64,000 nt of DNA. Source: Balneola sp. (lineage in GTDB: Bacteria > Bacteroidota > Rhodothermia > Balneolales > Balneolaceae). The notes under the pieces were generated by a model. The model worked only from the letters and a program-made list of their open reading frames with translations, did no database searches and was not told the origin of the DNA. This document shows positions 9,993-18,454 of this stretch, one piece after another. Where the stretch lies: positions 1-64,000 of the forward strand of contig NZMW01000005.1 in assembly GCA_002694685.1 (NCBI GenBank). The letters are read 5' to 3'. The position numbers and the translations under genes are program-made. How positions within the stretch are numbered: position 1 is the first letter of the stretch; each line of letters begins with the position of its first letter.

Positions 9993-11507
9993 ATGTACTT
10001 GGGGATTGACCTTGGTAGCTCATCAATTAAATTATCTTTATTAAGTACTGAACTGGGATCAGTTGTCGCATCTGTAACCTATCCGGAAGTAGAAATGAAA
10101 ATTGATGCTCCTAAACCGGGATGGGCAGAACAAGATCCTGAAGTCTGGTGGCACAATTTTCTTACCGCCTACAAGAAGTTGCTTTCAAAACCGGATGTAA
10201 ATTCCGAAGCAATTAAAGGCATTGGAATATCTTACCAAATGCATGGCTTGGTAATGGTTGACGAAAATCAAAAAGTCTTGCGCCCCTCGATTATTTGGTG
10301 TGATAGCCGTGCAGTAGAAATGGGGAATAAGATATATGAAACACTGGGGCAGTCTTATTGTCTCAATCACTTGCTAAATTCGCCAGGTAATTTTACGGCT
10401 TCAAAGCTGGCTTGGGTAAAAGAAAATGAGCCTGAAATCTTTAGCAAGATGGATAAGTTCATGTTGCCGGGTGATTTCATAGCAATGAAGCTCAGTAAGA
10501 AAGTTACGACTACAGAAGCAGGATTTTCTGAGGGTGTTTTTTGGGATTTTGAAAACCAAGAACTAAATGATGAGCTTTTAGGTCACCTCGGTTTAGAGGA
10601 GCATGTTATTCCTGATACGGTTCCTGCAATAGGCGGTAATGTATCCGTTGATTCTGAAGTTGCACAAGATTTGGGATTGAATGAGGATGTAAAGATCAAT
10701 TATCGCTCTGGGGATCAACCCAATAATGCTTTTTCATTAAATGTTTTAAATCCAGGAGAAGTTGCGGCTACAGCAGGTACATCCGGGGTTATTTATGCTG
10801 TCACTGATAAAAATGTGCATGATAGAAAATCACGCATAAATACATTTCTGCATATTAATAACACGGTTGAGCAAAGGAGGAATGGAATCCTTATTTGCAT
10901 TAACGGGACAGGTATTTTGTATAGCTGGCTAAGAAAGCTCCTAAACACATCAAAAAGTAATTTGCCTTACAACCAAATGAATGAGCTTGCCGGTCAGGTT
11001 GAAGAAGGAGCAGAGGGTGTGCGGTTTTTCCCATTCGGTAATGGAGCTGAGAGAGTGTTGGAGAATGAAGTAGTAGGAGCACACTTGTTGAACATGGATT
11101 TCAATCAGCATGACTCGGCTCATATAATCAGAGCCGGATTAGAAGGAATTGTTTATGCTCTTAACATTGGCTTTGAAATGTTAGCTGATATGGATGTGCC
11201 GGTTGAGACCATTCGTGTTGGGCATTCAAATTTATTCTTAAGCAGCGCTTTCCGTCAGATATTTGCAAACGTCACAAATACAACCCTTGAGTTGTATGAT
11301 ACTGATGGAGCTGCCGGTGCTGCAAGGGGAGCTGCATTAGGGGATGGGTTTTATGAAAATGCAGAAGAGGCCTTTAAGTCACTGAAAAGGATTGAAGTCA
11401 TTAAACCGGATGAAAATAAAGTTAAGGTTTACAAAGACCTTTATGCAGAGTGGAAGACCACACTTGATGAAATTATTCAAACAGAAGACCAAGCAGTTGC
11501 TGTTTGA
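9993..11507 (+). CDS. xylB: xylulokinase
   Basis: It phosphorylates D-xylulose to xylulose 5-phosphate with ATP. The 504-residue FGGY-family kinase begins with the phosphate-binding LGIDLGSSSIK. YQMHG at 81-85 and the catalytic base Asp241 in YRSGDQPNNA are present, and the C-terminal ATPase half carries GAAGAARGAALG. It sits directly before xylose isomerase (35-base gap), so the two enzymes take intracellular xylose into the pentose phosphate pathway. The start has GAGGA a few bases upstream. Confidence 0.95.
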   Translation: MYLGIDLGSSSIKLSLLSTELGSVVASVTYPEVEMKIDAPKPGWAEQDPEVWWHNFLTAYKKLLSKPDVNSEAIKGIGISYQMHGLVMVDENQKVLRPSIIWCDSRAVEMGNKIYETLGQSYCLNHLLNSPGNFTASKLAWVKENEPEIFSKMDKFMLPGDFIAMKLSKKVTTTEAGFSEGVFWDFENQELNDELLGHLGLEEHVIPDTVPAIGGNVSVDSEVAQDLGLNEDVKINYRSGDQPNNAFSLNVLNPGEVAATAGTSGVIYAVTDKNVHDRKSRINTFLHINNTVEQRRNGILICINGTGILYSWLRKLLNTSKSNLPYNQMNELAGQVEEGAEGVRFFPFGNGAERVLENEVVGAHLLNMDFNQHDSAHIIRAGLEGIVYALNIGFEMLADMDVPVETIRVGHSNLFLSSAFRQIFANVTNTTLELYDTDGAAGAARGAALGDGFYENAEEAFKSLKRIEVIKPDENKVKVYKDLYAEWKTTLDEIIQTEDQAVAV

Positions 11508-11542
11508 GATAAAGAATTAATATTAATTTATACACTAAGTTT

Positions 11543-12871
11543 ATGAAACCGTTGATTGGAGATAAGGAATATTTCAAGAATGTTGGCCAGATAAAGTATG
11601 AGGGTCCTGAATCAGATAACCCTTTAGCTTTTAAATATTATGATGAAAGTAAAAAAGTGGCCGGTAAAACCATGAAAGAGCATTTCCGTTTTGCGGTGGC
11701 TTACTGGCATACCTTTTGTGATAACGGTACCGACCCTTTCGGTGCTGCAACACATCATCATCCCTGGGCTACAAGTACCGATCCCATTGAGGCAGCAAAA
11801 GCAAAAATGGATGCTGCTTTTGAATTCTTCACAAAGCTTGGTGTTCCCTACTATTGTTTTCATGATGTGGATGTGGTTGAACTTTCAGAGGATATTCTGG
11901 AAAGTGAGAAGCGTATTCAGGATATGGTTGAGTATGCAAAAGAAAAGCAGAAAGCTTCAGGTGTGAAATTGTTGTGGGGTACAGCAAACATGTTTTCCCA
12001 TCCTCGTTATATGAATGGTGCTGCTACAAACCCGGATTTTGATGTTCTTGCATATGCCTCTTCTCAGGTTAAACATGCGCTGGATGCTACAATTGAACTT
12101 GGTGGGGAAAACTATGTTTTCTGGGGCGGCCGCGAAGGATATATGAGCCTTTTAAATACCATGATGAAGAGAGAGCAGGATCATCTTGCTAAATTTCTTG
12201 AAGCAGCCAGAGACTATGGCCGGAAGAATGGATTCGAAGGTACTTTCCTGATTGAGCCGAAACCCATGGAACCAACCAAACACCAATATGATTTTGATGC
12301 GGCTACAGTAATAGGATTCTTGCGTCACTATGGACTGGATAAAGACTTTAAACTGAATATTGAAGTGAATCACGCTACGTTGGCGAGTCATACTTTTCAG
12401 CATGAACTGCAAGTTGCAGCCGATGCCGGGTTATTAGGCAGTATTGATGCAAATCGTGGCGATTATCAAAACGGTTGGGATACAGATCAATTTCCTACAA
12501 GTATTTATGAAACAGTTGAGCAACTTTTGGTTATTCTGGAGGCTGGAGGGTTTACTACCGGAGGTATTAATTTTGATGCCAAAAGAAGAAGAAATTCTAC
12601 GGACTTAGAAGACCTCTTTATTGCTCATGTAGGAGGAATGGATGTTTTTGCACGTAGTTTGTTAGTAGCAGATAAAATTTTGACTAAATCTGATTACAAG
12701 AAGCTACGTACTCAGCGTTATTCATCATTCGATTCAGGAAAAGGAAAGGCATTTGAAAACGGAGAGCTAACTCTGGAAGACCTTCGCGCTTATGCAATTG
12801 AGAATGGTGAGCCTAAAAGAACCAGCGGTAAGCAAGAGCTGTTTGAAAATATCATTAACCAGTACATATAG
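11543..12871 (+). CDS. xylA: xylose isomerase
   Basis: It interconverts D-xylose and D-xylulose in the cytoplasm. The 442-residue length is that of the class II (E. coli/Bacteroides type) enzymes. Catalytic His107 and Asp110 lie in CFHDVDVVE, and the metal-binding parts are [32 protein letters not shown] and [16 protein letters not shown]. It follows xylB in the same direction and is closed by a good terminator at 12943, so xylB-xylA form a two-gene unit. Confidence 0.97.
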   Translation: MKPLIGDKEYFKNVGQIKYEGPESDNPLAFKYYDESKKVAGKTMKEHFRFAVAYWHTFCDNGTDPFGAATHHHPWATSTDPIEAAKAKMDAAFEFFTKLGVPYYCFHDVDVVELSEDILESEKRIQDMVEYAKEKQKASGVKLLWGTANMFSHPRYMNGAATNPDFDVLAYASSQVKHALDATIELGGENYVFWGGREGYMSLLNTMMKREQDHLAKFLEAARDYGRKNGFEGTFLIEPKPMEPTKHQYDFDAATVIGFLRHYGLDKDFKLNIEVNHATLASHTFQHELQVAADAGLLGSIDANRGDYQNGWDTDQFPTSIYETVEQLLVILEAGGFTTGGINFDAKRRRNSTDLEDLFIAHVGGMDVFARSLLVADKILTKSDYKKLRTQRYSSFDSGKGKAFENGELTLEDLRAYAIENGEPKRTSGKQELFENIINQYI

Positions 12872-12942
12872 TTAAAAAAGCGATTTCAGTCATTTTACAC
12901 TTTTGGGTTAAATTAGCGCTGAAATTATGCGCACAAAAAGAA

Positions 12943-12985
12943 TCCATGCAAAGGTTAAAATATTTAACATTGCATGGGTTTTTTT
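12943..12985 (+). terminator. xylA terminator
   Basis: CCATGCAA (12944-12951) pairs with TTGCATGG (12970-12977), with an inner GTTAAA/TTTAAC helix and a T-run at 12979-12985. It is a strong intrinsic terminator about 70 bases behind xylA. Confidence 0.85.
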
Positions 12986-13136
12986 ATGGGATAGATATTT
13001 TCTGTTTTCTTAAAGACACCTTTTCAGTAAGCTATTCTAACGATTAAAAAGGCATTTCATGCATTCTATTAAGCGGCAAGGGCTTAGTCTTATCATTTTT
13101 AGCATGACCTTTTCCAGTTAAACCTCATCTAAGATT

Positions 13137-13155
13137 TTGAGCAAAAGTTGCTCAA
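13137..13155. promoter_or_regulatory. perfect N3-type operator upstream of the TonB receptor
   Basis: TTGAGCAA, AAG, TTGCTCAA: two perfect 8-bp arms around 3 bases. It is the reference copy of the repeat that recurs at 318, 8655 and 38404. It lies 160-180 bases upstream of the receptor's start. Confidence 0.6.
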
Positions 13156-13255
13156 TAATTAAAAAAAAGTTGCTCATTTAATTTTTATTATTACTCCCAA
13201 TAATTATATTAATAGGGCAAACAAAAAAATGTGCGGATATTTTTTTGCGAAAGCT

Positions 13256-13269
13256 TGTAAGCGCTTTTT
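13256..13269. promoter_or_regulatory. LacI/CcpA-type palindrome (AAGCGCTT core)
   Basis: TGTAAGCGCTTTTT has the centred CG palindrome AAGCGCTT usual for LacI-family operators and partly matches the Bacillus cre consensus. It is 50 bases before the receptor start. Related cores occur at 38345 and 48557. Confidence 0.45.
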
Positions 13270-13318
13270 AAAAAGACTGAAGCCTAAGTTATTTAAATAA
13301 ATTTAAATAGAAGCAGCC

Positions 13319-16300
13319 ATGTTTAATTTCAAGCAGATCTCCCTGTCAATAATTATCCTTTTTATGGGGGTTAATTTCTCACTTGCTCAGGGCAATTCTA
13401 CCTCAGGGAATGGTCGTATTACAGGTACAATCACAGATGCCAATTCAGGAGAAACTTTGATTGGTGTTAATGTCACTATTAAAGGTACAAGTATTGGGTC
13501 TGCAACAGATATAGATGGACAGTACACAATCCGTAGGGTTCCAGCCGGAGGGCACACTTTGGTGATAAGTTATATTGGGTACAACAGTGTTGAAGAAGTT
13601 ATTCAGGTTACCGGAGGTGAGACTTTGGAATTTAATGCTGAATTGATGCAGGAGACACTGGAAGGAAATGAGGTGACAATTAGCGCACAGCGAGAAGGGC
13701 AAATAGAGGCTATAAATCAGCAAATACAGTCTGATAATATTGTCAATGTAGTATCTGAAACTAAAATTCAAGAACTGCCAGACTTTAATGCAGCTTCTGC
13801 ATTAGGCAGACTCCCGGGTGTATCAACTACACAAAGTTCCGGAGAGGATAACAAAGTGGTAATTCGTGGACTTTCTCCTGAATACAATTCCATTGAAATT
13901 GAAGGTGTGCAATTAGCTTCAACAGGTAGTTCATCAATCGGGCTTTCATCAAATCCTGATGCAGGTGGAGGGCGAGTGAATAATGATCGTAGTGTTGACT
14001 TGACCATGGTGTCACCTTACATGATTCGCATGATTGAGGTTTACAAATCATTGACTCCCGACATGAATGCAAACTCGATTGGTGGAACTGTAAATATGGA
14101 GCTTAGAAAAGCACCTGAAGGCTTCCATTGGGATGCTATGTGGCAACAAGGTTACACAGCTAAAAGCAATACGCTGGGTAATTATCGTGCCGTTGGTTCA
14201 GTTAGTGATCGATTTTTTAATAACAAATTTGGTGTTTACGCTTTAGTTAATGCTGAGTCGTATGACAGAAACTCTGATAATTTAAATACCGGCTATGGAA
14301 TAGCAGGGTCAATTGAAGAGGCGGATCCTGAAACCGGATATCGTCCTGTGGAAGTAAATAATGTCAGCTTTAACCGACATCTGGAAAATCGAAATAGATT
14401 AGGGGCCAATGTTATTATGGATTATGACCTGGGCAAGGGTTCCTTAAAGTTCGTGAATATGTTTGCCTCCATAAGGTCTGACTTTACGGATCATAACCAG
14501 AGCGTAAACTACAACAACGGACGTATGGACTGGAGGTTGAGTCTAGGTGAAACCGAAATTCAGCAGCAAGTGCATTCATTACGTTTGGACTATGACTTAG
14601 ACTGGTTAGTTGTTGATTTTTCAGGTAGTTATACAGGAGCAAGAAATACGTTAGAAGATTCTCCGGTATTAGCTTTTAATCAAACTCAAGCTGTAAACCC
14701 TGCACCTCGGGAAAATGTACAACCAGAAGACTTGGTTAGTCGACAGGAAAATTTTCGAGGGGTTGAAAATGTTATTCTAAGAAGCGGAAACCTGTTTAGT
14801 AACTACTATGCAGAAGATAAATTCACATATAAAGCTAATTTCGAAATCCCATTCAATATCGGTTCAACAGCTAATGGGTTTTTCAAAACCGGAGCACAGT
14901 ATGTTGACCAAACTACTTCCACAGATCAAGAAACACCATATCTAGGATTTGATGGTAACGCCAACTCTACTGATGGTGGTATTGCGAATAGCTTAGCAAG
15001 AACGTTGCGGGATGAGTTTGGACTTCAAACTAATGATCAAGGCTTCTTTACCGGAACGACTTTACAAGCACAGAATGAAGATTTGTATGACCCTTTTATA
15101 GGTAACAATTTTGGGAGCATTTATTTTGCATCAGCGACAGACCGGTTAGTTAATATTCTAAACTATGTGATTGGCAACCCGGATTTTGATGCTTCTAATT
15201 CAGAGATAAGCTCTGGAGCTCAGGGTGGATGGTATGATGGCCCTTATCAACAGCTATCCAATGATTACTCTTATGATGAGAATTATTTTGCCACTTACGC
15301 CATGTCCAAAATCAGCATATCTAAGCTAATGGTTATTGGTGGAGTAAGGTATGAGGAAGTAAACTCTGAATTCTTTGCTTATAACGCCCGTGATCAGCGT
15401 AATGCTCAGGCTCAGATCATGTACGACACTACCTCAACCGCAACAAATCGCTTTATGTTGCCGATGGTTCAAGCCAGGTATTCCGTTACCGATTGGATGG
15501 ATGTGAGGTATGCCTACACTCAAACGTTATCACGTCCTGATTACAACTTACTATCACCAAAATTTACTATTACTCAGGGCAATTCTATTTATACCGGTAA
15601 CCCGGAATTAGAGCCTGCCAAAGCCTACAATCATGATATTAATGCAACATTTCATGCAAATAAATTGGGCTTACTTTCATTGGGGGTTTTCCAGAAAACA
15701 ATTGAGAACTTTGTTTACAACGCGAGCTACAAACTAAATCTCGCTGAAGAAGCAGGTATCGACCAAACTTCAAATTATCAACTCGTTTGTAGTCAGTATT
15801 ACCGCGATAAGTATGGTGAACAATATCCTTCTATAAACAGCTGTCAGGATGGATCACTTTTAATTTCACCGACTATCAACCCTTCTACAGGTGCAACAGC
15901 TACTGTTAACAAACCACTTAATAACCCAAATGATGGATTAGTACGAGGTATTGAAGTCGACTTCCAGCATAACTTCTGGTACATGCCAAAGCCTTTCAAC
16001 AATATGGTTTTTGGTGTTAACTATGCACGGATCTTTTCTGAAATAGAAACACCTTTTTATGATGAAGATTTTAGAATTGAAGGTGAGGGACGTGATGCAG
16101 AGCGAATTGATTTCTTAGTTGATTCTTCATTCACATCAAGATTAGCAGGACAGCCTAATCACGTTATGAACACTTACCTGGGATTTGACTACAAAGGTTT
16201 TTCTACAAGAGTCTCAGTACTACTAACTACCAATACATTTGGAGGCAGTGGAGGTCGTTATCCCGAAAATGATCGATTCAGTACTGACTATCTAAAAATA

Positions 16301-16474
16301 GATTATTCAGCTAAGTATAAGCTGGAAATGTTGGGCGGAAGCAGTGAAATATTCTTAGACGTCACCAACCTGAACAATGCTAATAATCAACAGGTGCAGC
16401 GATCTATAAATGGGGATACGAATATCCAGAATTATGGGTGGACGGCTAATTTGGGCTTCAGGGTCAGATACTAA
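13319..16474 (+). CDS. TonB-dependent outer-membrane receptor, probable xylo-oligosaccharide importer
   Basis: This is an outer-membrane beta-barrel that would take up oligosaccharides with TonB/ExbBD energy. The order is: signal peptide (cleaved near SLAQ, residue 24), CarboxypepD_reg-like domain (about 32-115), plug with KIQELPDFNAASALGRLPGV (about 150-260), and a long barrel ending in an aromatic residue (LGFRVRY). The plug style (VVIRGLSPEYNSIEIEG, MIRMIEVYKSLTPDMNANSIGG) recalls the Xanthomonas/Caulobacter-type TonB receptors more than SusC. No SusD-like gene follows. Two T9SS-tailed proteins follow instead, after 47 and 82 bases. Family assignment is firm and xylan specificity is from context. 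Confidence 0.9.
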   Translation: MFNFKQISLSIIILFMGVNFSLAQGNSTSGNGRITGTITDANSGETLIGVNVTIKGTSIGSATDIDGQYTIRRVPAGGHTLVISYIGYNSVEEVIQVTGGETLEFNAELMQETLEGNEVTISAQREGQIEAINQQIQSDNIVNVVSETKIQELPDFNAASALGRLPGVSTTQSSGEDNKVVIRGLSPEYNSIEIEGVQLASTGSSSIGLSSNPDAGGGRVNNDRSVDLTMVSPYMIRMIEVYKSLTPDMNANSIGGTVNMELRKAPEGFHWDAMWQQGYTAKSNTLGNYRAVGSVSDRFFNNKFGVYALVNAESYDRNSDNLNTGYGIAGSIEEADPETGYRPVEVNNVSFNRHLENRNRLGANVIMDYDLGKGSLKFVNMFASIRSDFTDHNQSVNYNNGRMDWRLSLGETEIQQQVHSLRLDYDLDWLVVDFSGSYTGARNTLEDSPVLAFNQTQAVNPAPRENVQPEDLVSRQENFRGVENVILRSGNLFSNYYAEDKFTYKANFEIPFNIGSTANGFFKTGAQYVDQTTSTDQETPYLGFDGNANSTDGGIANSLARTLRDEFGLQTNDQGFFTGTTLQAQNEDLYDPFIGNNFGSIYFASATDRLVNILNYVIGNPDFDASNSEISSGAQGGWYDGPYQQLSNDYSYDENYFATYAMSKISISKLMVIGGVRYEEVNSEFFAYNARDQRNAQAQIMYDTTSTATNRFMLPMVQARYSVTDWMDVRYAYTQTLSRPDYNLLSPKFTITQGNSIYTGNPELEPAKAYNHDINATFHANKLGLLSLGVFQKTIENFVYNASYKLNLAEEAGIDQTSNYQLVCSQYYRDKYGEQYPSINSCQDGSLLISPTINPSTGATATVNKPLNNPNDGLVRGIEVDFQHNFWYMPKPFNNMVFGVNYARIFSEIETPFYDEDFRIEGEGRDAERIDFLVDSSFTSRLAGQPNHVMNTYLGFDYKGFSTRVSVLLTTNTFGGSGGRYPENDRFSTDYLKIDYSAKYKLEMLGGSSEIFLDVTNLNNANNQQVQRSINGDTNIQNYGWTANLGFRVRY

Positions 16475-16521
16475 ATCACAACAAAAACGAAATTTACTAA
16501 TAACAATAAACAGGAGTTAAT

Positions 16522-18372
16522 ATGAAGCGATTGTTACTACTTATTTCTTTCGCAGTATTATTCAGTAGTGCATCATTGATGGCACAGAAAGATACCGTAG
16601 AGGTACAGGGTTATTATGAATCCGACTTTACATACGGAACTTTAAACCAAGCCATTACGGATGTAAAAGCTAACGGAGATATAAACAACACTGTGTTTAA
16701 GTTATCTCCCTATGAAGTGTACGTGCTGACAAGCAGTATCTTTATGGATATCGGCGAGAACCTTGAAATCGTGGCACCCAAGCCATTAAAAGCAGGTCAA
16801 GGTGATGCTGAGGCAATTCAAAATTCAGCTCCACCACAAATTGTCTGGACTGAAGAAGAAATTGACAGAACCTATATCATTCAAACTTATGGTGATGTAG
16901 TCATGGAGAATATTTGGGTAAGAGGTGCTGATATCCAAGGTAATCAAGTTCAAACAGGAATTGTTTTTGAGGATACAGTTGCCACCGGTAGTGAGCCTGA
17001 TAAAGAGTACGGAACTTTTGAAGGTGTGATATTTGATTACTTCCCAATTGGTGCAGAATCGGGTGGGTCAATTACCGTTAAGGCCGATAATTTTGTTGGT
17101 GTTTTTAGAAATTCATATTTCAGAAATCTGACGGATTCTCACTTCCAGTATTATGGAAGAGCTGTTTCTTTCCCTTACCAATCCACGGAATTTCACTATG
17201 ACAGCCTTTTATTTGAAAATACAACGTTTTCAAATCTTAGCCGCATCGTGATGATGGAGGGTAATCAGTACGCCTCCAATATCCACCTAAACCACGTGAC
17301 CATGATTAACTCATTGGAGTGGGCTATACAGACCGGTTGGTGGGAAGATCTTTCAATCACGAACTCCATTTTTGTTAACACAAACATGATAGGTCAAAGA
17401 CCTGTTGACGTATGCCCTGACGGCACTGATGCTGATATTGATGATTTTTATGCAGGTGAATGTAATCCTTTTGGTGGAGGCTTAGTTCAAAACCCAACTC
17501 TTGTAGATTCAATAGGTTTTGAAGTTGACTACACAGATCAAGACCGACAAATCTACATCGGTAATAATGTGATCTATCAAGAAGAATACCTGAAAGATTG
17601 GTACATGGAGAGTCCATGGAGTCAGGAGCAGATTCAGACTCGTAACGATATTCTCCTTCGTTTTGAGTCTCCGGCTATCGGGCCTGAAACATTTGAATAC
17701 ATAGATTCAACTGACAGTGAAGGGAATGATGTATTTCCACTGATGACCATAGATACTACCAGTTTTTATGACGACCCGGCTGATTTCATTGTGCCTGCTA
17801 CAAATCAGGATACAATGCTGCAGTTTGTAATGTTTAAGTGGAGTGATAACTCTGATATCGACTGGTCATACAAACCACTTGCTGGATTTGAGCAAGAATG
17901 GCCTCTCCCGGAAAATATGGCTTATAACAATTCCCAATACCAAACAGCAGCATGGGGCGGATACCCTATGGGTGACCTAAACTGGTACCCTGATCAGCTT
18001 GCTGACTGGGAAGCTAATCAAAGAGATGCTGACTGGGAGCGTATAGAGGATTATTTAAACAACGGGGTGACTGTAAGTTCAGAAATCGAGGCGAGTACTC
18101 CAGATGGATTTACATTGAGTCAAAACTACCCTAATCCATTTAACCCAACCACGGTTATTCCATACTCTATGCCGAAAGCAGGAGACATTCAGCTAAAAGT
18201 ATTCAATACTCTTGGGCAGGAAGTAATGACATTGTTTGAAGGACGGCAGCAAGCCGGTAATCATTCGGTAACGTTCAACGCTTCAAATCTTTCAAGTGGT
18301 ATTTATTTCTACCGCTTACAAACTCAGGATGGTGCAGTTGTCTTGACCCGAAAATTAACACTTATCAAATAA
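16522..18372 (+). CDS. secreted beta-helix-like protein with T9SS tail
   Basis: I do not recognise a catalytic family. The 616 residues start with a signal peptide (cleaved near LMAQ, residue 22). The middle part (about 100-320) alternates short strands, N/G turns and phrases such as GVIFDYFPIG, VGVFRNSYFRNL, LLFENTTFSNLS and LNHVTMINS. This resembles a right-handed parallel beta-helix as in polysaccharide-binding or lyase proteins. The last 85 residues are a T9SS sorting domain with QNYPNPFNPTT and a KLTLIK end. With the TonB receptor directly upstream, it may be a surface glycan-binding protein in the place that SusD takes in other loci. That role is inference. Confidence 0.7.
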   Translation: MKRLLLLISFAVLFSSASLMAQKDTVEVQGYYESDFTYGTLNQAITDVKANGDINNTVFKLSPYEVYVLTSSIFMDIGENLEIVAPKPLKAGQGDAEAIQNSAPPQIVWTEEEIDRTYIIQTYGDVVMENIWVRGADIQGNQVQTGIVFEDTVATGSEPDKEYGTFEGVIFDYFPIGAESGGSITVKADNFVGVFRNSYFRNLTDSHFQYYGRAVSFPYQSTEFHYDSLLFENTTFSNLSRIVMMEGNQYASNIHLNHVTMINSLEWAIQTGWWEDLSITNSIFVNTNMIGQRPVDVCPDGTDADIDDFYAGECNPFGGGLVQNPTLVDSIGFEVDYTDQDRQIYIGNNVIYQEEYLKDWYMESPWSQEQIQTRNDILLRFESPAIGPETFEYIDSTDSEGNDVFPLMTIDTTSFYDDPADFIVPATNQDTMLQFVMFKWSDNSDIDWSYKPLAGFEQEWPLPENMAYNNSQYQTAAWGGYPMGDLNWYPDQLADWEANQRDADWERIEDYLNNGVTVSSEIEASTPDGFTLSQNYPNPFNPTTVIPYSMPKAGDIQLKVFNTLGQEVMTLFEGRQQAGNHSVTFNASNLSSGIYFYRLQTQDGAVVLTRKLTLIK

Positions 18373-18384
18373 TAGTAGGACTTA

Positions 18385-18419
18385 TATGCCTTGCGAGAAA
18401 TATGCTCTCGCAAGGCATA
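18385..18419 (+). repeat. perfect 14-bp hairpin between two surface-protein genes
   Basis: TATGCCTTGCGAGA (18385-18398) is followed by a 7-base loop and its exact inverse TCTCGCAAGGCATA (18406-18419). No T-run follows, so it is more likely an mRNA-stabilising or partial-termination hairpin inside the operon than a full terminator. Confidence 0.7.
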
Positions 18420-18454
18420 CCCTATTTTAACAACAACAAAATGTGAGGATTAAT

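Larger units (their letters stand above)
12872..13318. other. intergenic region upstream of the TonB receptor gene
   Basis: This is a 447-base stretch without a convincing gene. In order it holds the xylA terminator (12943-12985), a 20-codon ORF at 13059-13121 that looks like a short signal peptide but has no partner, a perfect N3-type operator (13137-13155), a further TTGCTCA half-site at 13170-13176, and a cre-like LacI-type palindrome at 13256-13269. It is the richest regulatory region of the window. Confidence 0.6.

Noticed and set aside
13059-13121. 20-codon ORF resembling the start of a signal peptide (MHSIKRQGLSLIIFSMTFSS)
   Set aside because: No continuation in any frame and no clear ribosome site; probably chance or a remnant, so not called as a gene.
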